Origin: Branchiostoma belcheri
Lineage: Eukaryota; Chordata; Leptocardii; Amphioxiformes; Branchiostomatidae
Length of the DNA stretch: 64,000 bases
Direction: 5' to 3'
Assembly: GCF_001625305.1 (NCBI RefSeq)
Contig: NW_017804109.1
Location: forward strand, 1,160,679-1,224,678
Shown here: positions 12,905-25,300 of the stretch, one piece after another
Layout: the number at the start of each line of letters is the position of its first letter
Numbering within the stretch: the first letter of the stretch is position 1
Notes under the pieces: model-generated
The model's input: the letters and a program-made list of their open reading frames with translations, nothing else
Database searches by the model: none
Told to the model about the DNA's origin: nothing
Translations under genes and position numbers: made by a program

Positions 12905-13090
12905 TGAATGAACATAGATAGCTTTAAACAATGTTTACAGTCAGATGTTCAAGGATTAGGTGTAACAAGTCGCTCGGTGTAATTTAGTCAGCTGCCACCA
13001 TGCCGCGTGCCTCCGAAGCTGGTGTGTTATGCCAAAGGGCAGTTATACCGGCTATACAGATACAGAATCAGAGTTTATTGCTCGATAATC
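12905..13090 (+). mobile_element. 3' end of a non-LTR retrotransposon
   Basis: Reads SFKQCLQSDVQGLGVTSRSV and stop, the C-terminal end typical of LINE reverse-transcriptase ORFs, followed by gctggtgtgttatgccaaag 3' UTR sequence shared with 20850 and 51098. Confidence 0.65.
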
Positions 13091-13319
13091 ACTGTACAGT
13101 CTCAACCATGAAACAAAAACAGTACCGGCCTAATCTATTCTACATATAGAACTAGTTTATCATCGATAACAATGTGTGATGCGACTTTTTGATGGAGAAG
13201 TCGTGCCATGACGGAGTGACTGACTGCCACACGCATCGCCGTTTCAAAACACTCACCTGCGGGAGTCTCGCAGGTGTCGTGTGCAGGTGTTGCAAAGTTT
13301 CTCACACTTGGGCGTGATG

Positions 13320-14080
13320 TATGTCTCCTCGTAGAAGTTCACCCCCTCATCCCTGCTTTAATAAAGCGCATCCCCAGATTATGAACCGTGAAGGGAGCCT
13401 GTCATTTCCGTTTGCCCAGCTTTCTGCGACCCGGAATTTTAATGAGGGGGAAGATTTAGGGCCCGGCGGTGACTCGCGCTTCCCCCAGAGGTAAATTAGC
13501 GGGAAAATCGTGTCATTTGGAGTTTCTATAACACACAGTTTGTCAGCAGCCCACATATATCATCATTTTGCACATATCATTCAGAGCTGGAGGTGCTAAC
13601 ATTGTGACCCAGGACGGGAGTAACGACAGCAGACAAATGACATGGGATGTCGACGGTAAGATTATGTGGGTCTCTTGGGCCATTGCTGGACTTAATTACA
13701 CCGCGGCGCTGCCACATTCCATGCAAAGTCTCGACCACGATGTGCTGAAGCCCACAAAATGTATAATTCCTCGCTGCAGATAGCCCATTCGTCAACCCGC
13801 GGGTTAAGATAAATGGCGCATTTTCTGGGCCCGAGTTTATCAAGCAGTGAAATTTAGTTCTTGCTTACGGCGAGATTCTCCCAAATAATTGTGCGCATTA
13901 CTCTAAGGACCTGTTTGAAAGATGTCCTCCCCTCCTTGTTTGCTTCTGTGCATTTATTCGGACGGTGATGGATGCACGACAGAGATATCAGGGTCCGGGA
14001 ACCAGGATTGGGGTAACCTCGCGCCGTTTTAATAATTTCTAAACAGGGCACTGCTGATGAAAAAAATGAGGTGGGAGTAA
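13320..14080. promoter_or_regulatory. Unique motif-rich block
   Basis: About 750 bp free of repeats, with gatttagggcccggcgg, ggacttaattacaccg and the palindrome-like acccgcgggttaagataa. No convincing exon. Candidate conserved non-coding DNA. Confidence 0.3.
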
Positions 14081-14089
14081 AGACCGTCC

Positions 14090-14345
14090 TATCTCGGCGT
14101 GCGGCGGCGGCGGTTTGTCAGGCTTAAGGAGGCTGGCGTGTCTTGGCGAGCGGTGTGCCCGCCGGTTATGCGCGGCTGATAGGCCCTGGCCCTGGGCGCG
14201 GGCCGGGTGAGCCGGCGTGACGTCGGGAGAGAAATTTCGAGGACTTTGATGAGTGGAAGTGGCAGCGAAAATCGCATTTGCAGGCGGCGGGGGAAGCCCT
14301 GAGAGAGCCGTGGTAGGCGGACAGTGGAGGGAGGCCTGGGTTTTC
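14090..14345. promoter_or_regulatory. CpG island-like block with CRE-like site
   Basis: Very CpG-rich (gcggcggcggtt, ggcgcgggccgg) with TGACGTCG at 14218-14225. It lies 1.8 kb upstream of the first recognised ZFHX exon and could be an internal promoter; no transcript evidence is visible. Confidence 0.35.
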
Positions 14346-15059
14346 CAGTATGATTTAGACTGTGTGGGTTTATGTGTAGATTATGTTGTCTTGAGTTAGG
14401 ACGTTTTCTACCACTGACCTATCTTTGTTGTACATCAGGGCTTGTGGGAAAATGATTCGCACTTATCTATCGTGGTGATATTGTGTGTTACAGACACTTT
14501 TTCTCTATCATCAGATCTCTTGTAAGATTTGCGACTTTGTTGATGATTGTTGTTCTCTAGAACGGCTCAGTTGTGGCATTGTCACCCTGCAGAATTTTAC
14601 CACCATGACCAAGCTGGTATTTTGTTGGAAATAACGTCGATATCTTCAGTTTTCTTGATACATACATGTAGAGCCTGTGTTTGCTGTACATAGATTCTAC
14701 CTGCATTGTAAATGTTAGTAACAGGAAGTGGAAAAATATACTTTTAGTTGAAACTGGATGAAGATGACATGTGCACACATGGTCATTTTCGCTGGCCCTT
14801 TGTCACCAGGGTGGTCGTTCGCAAACTTCTTGTTCACTTGAAACATCAGTGTATTCAATATCTTACTGCACTTTTTGGGAGATAATTTGAAAATCTCAAA
14901 GATTTCTTACTTTTGCTTGCATTATTACAGCAAATTAAACATTTCATGCATGTTTGATGTCATGGAAAAGTCGTTAGGTGTAACTCTCCTACAATTACGC
15001 ACTTGGCCCCGTCAGGATGCGTGTGTGTGCGTGGTGATTGAATTATGTCCTGGTTGAGC

Positions 15060-15440
15060 TAATCTGTTTCTTTCTTCCGTCCCTCTCCAACGTTCGAACA
15101 TCCGTTGTGCGAAGCTGACATCATTAAGTGCGGAGAGGAGGTCCGTAATCAGGTTGTGTGTGATCCCATTTGTGGGCGTAATCACTCTTTTCAAGATGTC
15201 CCGACGCCCACTCTCTTTGCCGTCATAGACCCTCCTGTTACGTCCAAACTTTATTACGGTTAGCCAATTACCGGGTTTCAAGATCTTGGCTTTGAAGAAA
15301 AAGTGATCCGGGATGACTGCTTGATATTTGCTCGCGAGCTCTCTGCTCAGATTTTGTTAACGACTTTGTCACGCGTCATTTGCAAACACTCCTGTGTACA
15401 AACTGTGATGTCAGGAAGTCTTGGAGAGTTACGATTACAA
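15060..15440. promoter_or_regulatory. Unique block upstream of first recognised exon
   Basis: Repeat-free with ccaattaccgggtttcaag and cgtaatcactcttttcaag. Possible regulatory DNA. Confidence 0.25.
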
Positions 15441-16156
15441 GGAAGAATTTTCTGTGTGCTTTGACAAAGTCTACCTACATGACATGTACACCACCCACAA
15501 TTCAGCAAGTATGCATATGCAGGGTATTTTGAGCCAGGTGATCCCAGGTTTCTATCACTTGGACGAATTCCCAGCGACAATCACTGTTGTACACTCACTC
15601 ACTATACTATCAGTTGTTCCCTGTCTCCCGAGGGTTAGATGTGTTTGCACACTGATGCTGAGGCTTGATGGCAGCCTGCCATTTGCCTCAATCCTGTGGG
15701 TATATGACATATACCCCCATTGTACATTGTACACCCTGTGTTGAGGTAGGGGAAGTTCTCCCTTGTCTTTTCACTGGTTAGCCTTGTGGGTTTTAGCCAT
15801 CCACATTCAGTGTGATAATCTTCCTAAGCCACTTCTCGATGTACAAATGTATGCGTGTATCCAATGAACCAACTGTTTTGTCTTGTACCCGACCACCTGA
15901 GAGAATAGTGTTCAGTACAAAAATTTAATATGCATATACAAAACACACATGTACGTGATCCGATCAACTATCTGTTTTCTCATGTTTCTGCCCATCTGAG
16001 GGTACAATGTACAAATGAATGATGTGTATCCGACTAACTACAGTAACTGTTTTTGTATTGTTTTCGACCACCTGATATTACATGACAGTACAGTGTACAA
16101 ATGTACATGAACGTGTATTGGACTAACCGACTGTTTTCTCTTGTTGTTGACCACAG

Positions 16157-16319
16157 GAGACCTGCTGAAGGCGTCGACGCCGGATGTGCAGGGAACAGCG
16201 TTCACCCTGCCCTCCCCGTCCCCAGGCCAAGGGCAGCAGCTGCTGTACCCCTGTCCCTACTGTAACTACACCACAGCCGACCAGGCACACATGAAGATGC
16301 ACATCATCTCACAGCACAG
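16157..16319 (+). CDS. ZFHX3: ZFHX exon with C2H2 finger (first recognised exon)
   Basis: Acceptor ccacag, donor cacag/gtaag; enters in phase 1 and leaves in phase 2. Encodes a short Ser/Pro linker and one finger, CPYC...HxxxxxH ([19 protein letters not shown], then IISQHR). Its 3' part is repeated in the following intron at 16393-16471 and about 16609-16634. Confidence 0.85.
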
Positions 16320-19300
16320 GTAAGAAAACATCACTCATTCATTCACTCACTCACTCATGCACTCACTCATGCACTCACTCACTCCTCATGCACTGCTAAA
16401 CCCCTGCCCCTACTGTAACTACACCACTGCCGACCAGGCTCACATGAAGATGCACATCATCTCACAGCACAGGTACACAAATGCTTCTTCTTTGGTCATC
16501 CTTGTCACGAGGTGTAGCAGGAGAAGTTCTGTTTTCAGTACTGTTTGTTAGTCATTGCAGATATAAGGTCAGGTCCTTGTAGTCAAGGTTAGGGAATGAA
16601 AGAATGGATTGATGCACATCACCTCTCAGCACAGGTACCCAAACATCAGGTGCCCCGACATCAAGTTCAAATGTTCAAAGATACTGACCAGGGTCAAGAA
16701 GTCCAAAGTTTAAGTGTTGAAGTTGTGTGAATCTTGCAATAATGATTTTAAGCAGCATGTGTTCTATCTTAAGGAGAACATTTTCTATTTTGAGGAGCAC
16801 ACTTTCTCTTAGTTCCCCTCAGTGTCCAGCCTTAAATCTTTTTATGTTAAAGAGGAAATTTTCCTGTCTTCAGTGTCCAGCCGCTTGTGCGGTGCCTGCT
16901 GTGCCAGGACGCCTGTAACGACAAGTACGAACAACACAGGTTTTGCTGTAAAGTTTATCTTACGGAGCGTGTGTTCCATTTTCCCCCCTCCTAGTGTCCA
17001 GCCGTTGGTGCGGTGCCCGCTGTGCCAGGACGCCTGCAACGACAAGTACCACCTGGAGCTGCACCTGACTTGGCTACACAACGTCACATCCGGACTGCAT
17101 TTGCTACCTTAAGGAACATGTTTTCTCCTTAACACGTCTTTCTTGTTCCTCTCCCTCAGTGTCCAGCCGTTGGTGCACTGTGCCAGGACCACTTAATGCT
17201 TAAGTCAGTACAGAGGATACAGGTCCTACTCTTGAGGAGTATATTTTCTCTCATAAAAAGCGAGTTTTCCCCTTGTTTGTCCCCCGCAGTGTCCAGCCGT
17301 TGGTGCGGTGCCCGCTGTGCCAGGACGCCTGTAACGACAAGTACCACCTGGAGCTGCACCTGACTCGGCTACACAACGTCACGCCCGACTGCCTCCAGCG
17401 CCTGCTCATGAGCGTCAGCGAGGCAGACCTCATCATCCCCATGCCGTCCTACCCGGCCACCAGTTCATCCGGCGACGCGCCGCCCCCGACCAACGGGCGC
17501 CAGGCCATGGACCGGGCAGTCATGTCCGCGCTCGAGGAGGCCAACCGCGGGGAGGGCAAGTCGTCAGGGAAGGAGGGCGAACGGGACGACACGGTTTGTT
17601 TGTTTGTTTATTTGTTTTAAGTTAAACTTTAGATCCAACACAATAAAATTCTCTCACCTAGAGCATTTGACCAGTCACTCTGGTCTTCCTCAGTAGACTG
17701 ACCCAGTGAGGCTTGTCACGTGGCTTCTTTGAAGTGTGACGTCAACACTGGGTCAAAGGCATCTGGTAGGCGATGTTTTGATTGTTAGATGGTTTGTTTG
17801 TTTTAGATCTTCATTGTTGTGTTGAATATAACAAAGTGACAAGTCCATTCATTACATACATATAAAAGTCCAAAAGTGATCCTATAAAAGTAAGTCCTAT
17901 TTCATAAACATTCGAGTCAGAAAGTGACCATAATTAGCTTTACTATGAAGCTTCGTGGTCTACATACTTAAAGTGAGATACAATTTTAAGTGCAACAAAA
18001 TAATTTTGGACTCTTTTGAAAAGGAACTGAGACTACAACTAGTCTTGATAAATAATAGAATTTTTTTATTGTGCAGATTGGAATAAGAACAGTATTTCTA
18101 TCTTCAATGTATACATACAACAGTTATATATATATTATGTATATGTATTTGTACATATATGTATAAACATTATGATTGTAATCTTGTGACCTGTGCTTAG
18201 CCCAGTGGGGCAAAAATGTACAATAAAGGTCTTCATTATAGTAACCTTGACGTTACCTCCATACAGGCTGCAGCTGACAAGGGGAAGGACTCGGATGACA
18301 GCAACGACGCCGACCTTCTCCAATGTCACAGGTGCCAGCAGGTCTTCACCAGCTTCGAGAACCTGTGTCAGCACCAGAAGGAGGCGGGACATGCGCCCGA
18401 GACGTCTGAAGACGGGCAGAGCTTCCTCTGCTGGAAGAAGGGCTGTAACCAGTACTTCAAGTCCTCGGCCGCGGTCCAGTCCCACTTCAGGGAGATCCAC
18501 GCCAAGCGGCAACAGGTCTGTTTCGGCCTTTGTTCATTCTTAAAGTACTCAAAGATTTGATCCTCTCACACTGGGATGGACGGTTACTCTTTCTTTCCAA
18601 TATGTGCTTGAGGTGCTTTCCTTTCATACTATAGTGTTTATTTTCAAATGTCTTAAATATTGTGTCTTGTAACCACATACTTTGCTGAACTCATCTAGTA
18701 ATAGGAAAGAATACTCTAGCAATTAACTGCTGTGATACATTGACATACTGTTGATTTTGGTCATTCTACTTCTTACAAATGTCTCTAAAAAGAGTTGGGG
18801 CAGTACGTGTGTCTGATGGTAGTCACTGCTCCAGATCTGCATGTTCAATCTGGATGTCTCTTGCTTAGGTTTTGGACAACCCGTTGATTGATTGCGCTTT
18901 CTTCTCTCCAGGTGCCAGTGTCGGAGCGTCATGTGTACAAGTACCGGTGTAACCAGTGCTCGCTGGCCTTCAAGACCATGGAGAAGCTGCAGACCCACTC
19001 GCAGTACCACATGATCCGGGCGGCCACCAAGTGCTCGGTGTGCGACCGCAGCTTTCGCACCATCTCATCCCTGCACAAGGTAAGATTGTTCATTTCATTT
19101 TGTTGTTTCAGTTGTACAAAAGACAGCCAGGGTTGCCCAACTAGTTACAAGACTATTTTAAAGGGCTAAGCCTGGAGACAAGGACAACAAGCAACATAAG
19201 ATAAGGACAGGACATTAAGTCGCCAACTCATTACATCTACTGGATTATCTATACATAAATACACAAAGGCTTAAACTAAGGATCACTGTTAAAAAACTAT

Positions 19301-22300
19301 TTACATTGGGAAGTCAGCATCAGAATTCACTGTGTATGGCTTTCCAAGTGAGGTCCGGATTTTGGTTTTGAGGGAGGTAATATTATTGTTGTTATAAATT
19401 GATATTATTAATTGATGCTAAATGTTTTAAAATGTACGTAAGAGGACTCCAGGAAGAGTAGTGGTTGTATTGTCACTAATTGGACGCTCCTTAAATAAAC
19501 AAACAAACAAACAAACCATCTCCTCCCTGCACTAGCACATGGAGACCAGCCACTTTGACTCTGAGGCCGCTAAGCAGATCGGTGCTCGGGCAAACGGTGA
19601 CATGTCTTACTGGAACATGTTCGGAGACGCCCTCCTGCCTCTGGGAGGAGATGCCCAAGGTATGTTGTTTTTTATCTTATTTTATAGCAAAAATGATCTA
19701 AGATACGGGTACCGCTAAAATGTGGTCACAATGGCCAGGTTGTCAGGTTTGACTATATCAATGGCCAGGTGGCCCTGATGCAGAGGTGGTCACTAGTGCA
19801 GGTAGTCAAACCACCTGGCCATTTAGCCATCGATACACAGTCAAGTGTATCGATGGCTCAATGGCCAGGTGGTCCCTAGGTAGAGGTGGTCACTTGTACA
19901 GTTTTGTGTATCAATGGCCAGGTGCTCCTTATACAGGGGTGGTCACTTTTAAAGTATTCATTTATATTGGAAAGATCTAATAACAATATATTATGTTTCT
20001 TTGTCTGGTACATCAAAATGTGGTCACAATGGCCAGGTTGTCTTTCTGTAGAGGTGGTCTCTTGTACAAGTTTGACTGTATATCAATGGGCAGGTGGCCC
20101 TTATGTAGAGGTGTTCACTATAAAGGATTTACTATATTAGAAAGAGATATAATGTATTTCTTTTTCTGTTGCACAGGTGCGTTCCACCTGTCCTCGGAGA
20201 CGGCCACCTCTCCCAGCTCCCTGCTGACGAAGCAGGACGAGGAGTCTCAAGACTCGGAGCTGGGCGACAAGAAGCCGGGGCGCGCGGAGGTCGACTTCGG
20301 TCTCCTCTCCAAGGACGGCGCCGACAGCAAGAGCACGACGTCGGAAGACGACACGGCCGGCCTGGACCCGAGCAAGCCGCTCACCTGCGACCACTGCCAC
20401 GTGACCTGCGCCTCTCAGGGCGAGCTGGCTGCGCACTACAAGTCCACAGAGCACAGGAAGAGCGGAGGGCCAATGTACCCCATGGACAAGTACCTGGACC
20501 CCAACCGCCCCTACAAGTGTGATGTGTGCAAGGTAAGGCCTGAGATGGCTATGACTATGCATGATGTACAAAATGACTAATAAACTGGTGGACGTACCAA
20601 CCACTAAGTATCTGATACCAGCCCAGAAAAGAACAAGTCATGCCTTCAAATATCAGAGTTATCAACCAAGAACTGCATGCGGTATTTTCTAGTATTTTCC
20701 AAGAACTGTAGTAGATTGGAACTCGTTTCCACCAAGCACAGTTGGGGCATCACTAGAAAGCTTTAAACAACTCCTGCAATTGAATGTACAAAGATTGAGT
20801 GTAACAAATCGTTCGGTGTAACATAGCAAGCTGCCACTTTGCCACGTGCGAAGCTGGTGTGCCAAAGGGCAGTTAAACTAGCTATACCGATACAGGTAAC
20901 TTCCAACCCTGCATTGTTTTTTTTGCAGGAGTCTTTCACGCAGAAGAACATCCTCCTGGTTCACTACAACTCTGTCTCACACCTGCACAAGCTGAAGCGC
21001 ACCATGCAGGAGACAGGGGGCGCCGATCAGAACAACGGAGACAAGAAACCCTTCAAATGTAACATCTGTAACGTAAGGAGGCTTTTTATGTCTAACTGTG
21101 GTGTTGGATTTTCATTATGTAGCAAGTGGCAGGACAGAGATGAAGAGGCTGGTCACCAATTTTTTATGTTTCACAGAAGTGCTGTTCAGTAGCAGATGCC
21201 CTGTGTTGCTGGGTTACATTATGTAGCAAGTTGCAGGAGAGAGTGTTCTAGTAAGAGTAAACAGAGTAAACTGTGCAGTTCTTTTCTGCCATGTACCTTC
21301 TCCTAAGAAAGGCTTTTGAGGAATTGCATTGTTGTGTCAAGGTTCAGTAAAATTGTCTGTGGATGAAACATTTCAAGTTGGCATCCTTCAGTCTGGTGAG
21401 TTTTTGGAGCTATGACTCAGTGTTCAAGTAGGAATTCTTCTCTGTTTTTTTCCAATGTTCAAGTAGAAATTTTTCTTTGTTTTTATCAATGTTCATGTAG
21501 GAATTCTTCTCTGTTTTTTTCAATCGTTGGAAACATTTTTCTTTGACAAACCAGTTCCTCTCTTCTCCATATTGGAGAGAGATTTGTCTCCACTATTCTC
21601 CAAAATATTACTGGTATGTGAAATCATCTCTGTGCAATATCATCTCTTGTGTCTACGACTGATGAAATATTTTCTGCTGCACAAAAATGTGGGGCAACAC
21701 TAAACATGAGACTAGACTCCCCTGCTGTCTCATTTACATGTAGGCATGTGTTTGGGCGTCTGATTGATCTGCAGAAGAGATACTCCTTGCGTGCTCTCTC
21801 GCCACGCGAATGTCGGTTTTTCCACGGCAAAAATGTATCCTGCGGGATTATAATGATTTTAATTGAAAGCAGCGTCCTCGAATTTCCCTCTCTCTGATCC
21901 TGTCATTTGGCAAGTTTCAAAGGCCGGTAATCAGGAAGTCTGATTAGCAAGGTTCGTTAGCATCTGCTTTGAAGCATCATCTCATTAACAAACGACTTTT
22001 TCCTTTGTGGCGAGCTCCAAAGGCGAGTTGATTAGTACTGATTAGGGAGCAGTTTTATTCATACCGCTCGGAGCAAGGGGAAAGGGAAAAAAATAACACT
22101 AACTTCCTGTATCTAGGGGACAAAGCGCGGGCAAAAATCCTGCTAATTTTGTTAAATCTGATTGTTACAGACTTATATAATGGAAATATCTTGATGGGAA
22201 GATGTTTTGAGGATGTTTGATAAGATGAAAAACGTGTTCATTATTTTTCTGGACCTATTTCGGGCCCAAGTGGTTGAGAGTTCGCATTCAGGCTATTTTT

Positions 22301-25300
22301 CAGACCTGAGTTGCATTGTTGTTTTCTCATCTCTTCCACTGCAAGCCTCTCTTCTTTCAGTGTTAGTCCTATTCCTTGAGAAACTGTTCAGGCAAGTCAC
22401 AAGTAGAAAATACTTCTTTGGTAGGTGAATGCTTAGTAACCTAATGTATTGGGTACTTGGTTAGGCAGCAGGGAGAAGGTTAGACTGTATGAAAACGCTA
22501 AGCTGTGTCTTCATTATTATACATGTTAGTATGTTTTTTATACCTCATCCAGGTTGCTTACAGCTATGACTTATGGAAAATTTTATTTTTTCATTTTTCA
22601 GTAGGTTTCACTTTGTGGAGTTTTTTTTTCTTGTCCCCTCCCCAGGTTACTTATTTTTATTTATGTCAAATGAAACAGTACATTACACTGACTTAGGCAG
22701 CTTGGCTGATATTCATTGCTTATAGCTATGACTTACGGAAAATAAGCTTTTTCAGTAGGTTAAACTGTGTGGAGACATTCATTTTAGACAATCTTCATAT
22801 CTTACTGGTATTTTGATTTTTGTTTCTCACCCCCATCAGGTTGCTTATAATAATCATGATAGCTATGACTTTCAGAAATAAGCTTTTTCCAGTAGGTTAA
22901 ACATTTATTTTGGACAATCGTTGTGTCTTATTTTGATTTTGATTTGTCCCCTTCCCCAGCTTACAGCTGTGACTTATGGAAAATCGTCATTGTCATCATC
23001 ACATGGAAAATAAGCTTTTTTAGTACCTTTAACTGTGTGAAGACATTAATTTTGGAAAATCACAGTGTCTTATTAAGGTTTTTGTTTGTTCCCTCCCCCA
23101 GGTTGCGTATAGCCAAGGGTCGACGCTGGACATCCACATGCGCTCGGTGCTGCACCAGACGCGGGCGGCTCGCCTGGAGGCCATGGCCGGCTCCGGGAAG
23201 GGCGGGGGGACCACCCCACCCCCACGCAGGGCTCCCCCCAGCCCCCCAGCGCAGAGCCCAGCACCAGCGAGCAGAAACTGGCCGACAAGCTGAAGGAGAA
23301 ACAAGAGCAGCAGCAGCAGCAGCAACAAGCTCAGCGTATTGCCGACATCCTCCAGCAACAACAACAGGTAAACAACTTATTTACATGTCAACAACAGGTA
23401 AACACATTTCCTATATGTAAACAATAACAGGTAAACAACAATGGGTAAACAACTTTCCCACATATAAACAACTTGTAAACAACAACAGGTAAACAATTTT
23501 CCTATATGTAAACAACAAGTAAACAATTTTCCTATATGTAAACAACAACAGGTAAACAATTTTCCTATATGTAAACAACAACAGGTAAACAATTTCCCCA
23601 CATGTAAACAACAGGTAAACAATTTTCCTATATGTAAACAGGTAAACAATAATGGGTAAACTACTTTCCTACATGTAAACAACAGCAAGTAAACAACTTT
23701 CCTATGTTTAAACAACAACAGGTAAACAACAAGTGTAGGACCTTTCCAACATGTAAACACAGCTCCAATTTTATTAGCAATATGCATGTTCCGAGTCATG
23801 ATTGTTAGTAAAAGTTAATGTATTCGCCCCGCAGCAGGCGCTGGCGGAACAGGTGGCAGCCCAGGCGCAGCTGCATCAGGTGCACAGCCTCTTCGGCAAC
23901 TATCCCATGATGCCGCTCAACATGCCCTCCGTCTACACCTGCCAGAGGTGCAATTCCATGTTCGTCTCACAGGTGGGGCTTTTGTCACTTTTGTCGCTTT
24001 GTAACACTGTGAAGCATGATGTTTCTTTATCAATAGAACCACACTAATGTATGTTGTTGGTTTTTGGATATTTTAATGTGGGAATGAAAAAGTTCAATCT
24101 GGGAGGAAAACTTGTATAAGACTGTTTTCATTCCCCGAAACTGTGTGCATTAATGTACATATACAGTCTCTTCCTTGGACTCTGTTTTCGTACTGATATT
24201 CCAGTTTATCACTATCAATGATATCGTTTTATTGTGTTCTTGGGTATAACAAGGGTCAGTTGCGACATCTAGCAACTTTCGGTGGAATTGCATCTAGTTT
24301 GTGAGACCTGTTGGTATTTTCCTCAGACCAATTAGTGTCTTCCTCGAATCTGACGTGTATGTGTATGAGCTACGTGTATGTGTCAGAAGCCACCCGTGTG
24401 AAGGCTATTGGAGAAGTGATTTTGGGCCACCAGGATATGCGTGATTGGTAAAAAAAAGTTTCTCCTGCACTGAAATGTTCACACTCCTCCCTTGTCTGTA
24501 AACTTACAACAGACAAAGAAAAAACTATTCTTCTTTTAACTACACAAAACCACAAATTTTGCAACAGGTGGAACATTACGTCTTCCATGGTTTACAAAAC
24601 AGATGTCAAACCCTACAGACATAGTTTTAGACATACCTGTAGTTTTAGACAATTACCTTTTATTATGTAGAATTTGAAGTTATTTTGTACTTTGAATTTG
24701 CCTTAAACTTTAAGCATAGCTGATTTTGGGTGCCAAAAGATACACAAATTGATCTTAAAGTGTCTTCCTTCCAACAGGGAGTTTCATGTACATGTATGTG
24801 TCATGTATATAATTATGTAAACCTGTTGTTCTGTTTGTGCCCCCTAGGAGGCGCTAGTGCAACACCAGCAGATGTACTGCTACCTGCCGGAGGTGAGCGC
24901 CGCGGCCTCGGCCAGCGCCGCTTCCGCCTCGGCCGCCCTGACGCCCCAGCCTCCGTTCTCCTCCAGGTAAACAACTTTTGTATGTGTAAACAACAACAGG
25001 TAAACATGTAAACAACAGGTAAACAGGAAGAGGTGTAAACAACAACAAATAAAGTGCTGTTCTTGTCAAGGGCTAGTGCAGGTAGACTTAGATGTGAAAT
25101 ACGTGCACAGCTCCAGTTTTACTTGCAATAACAAACTTTCACTGTGAGTTTATACTACACTCTTCAGTGATACAACAAAAAGTTAAGCGACTTTCGTAAG
25201 ATCTACTACAACTACATGTAAATATACAAACTAGTTGATACAAATGAATTAACTGACATATACATACAACTGTTTTCCATCACATTTGACGTAGTAACTG

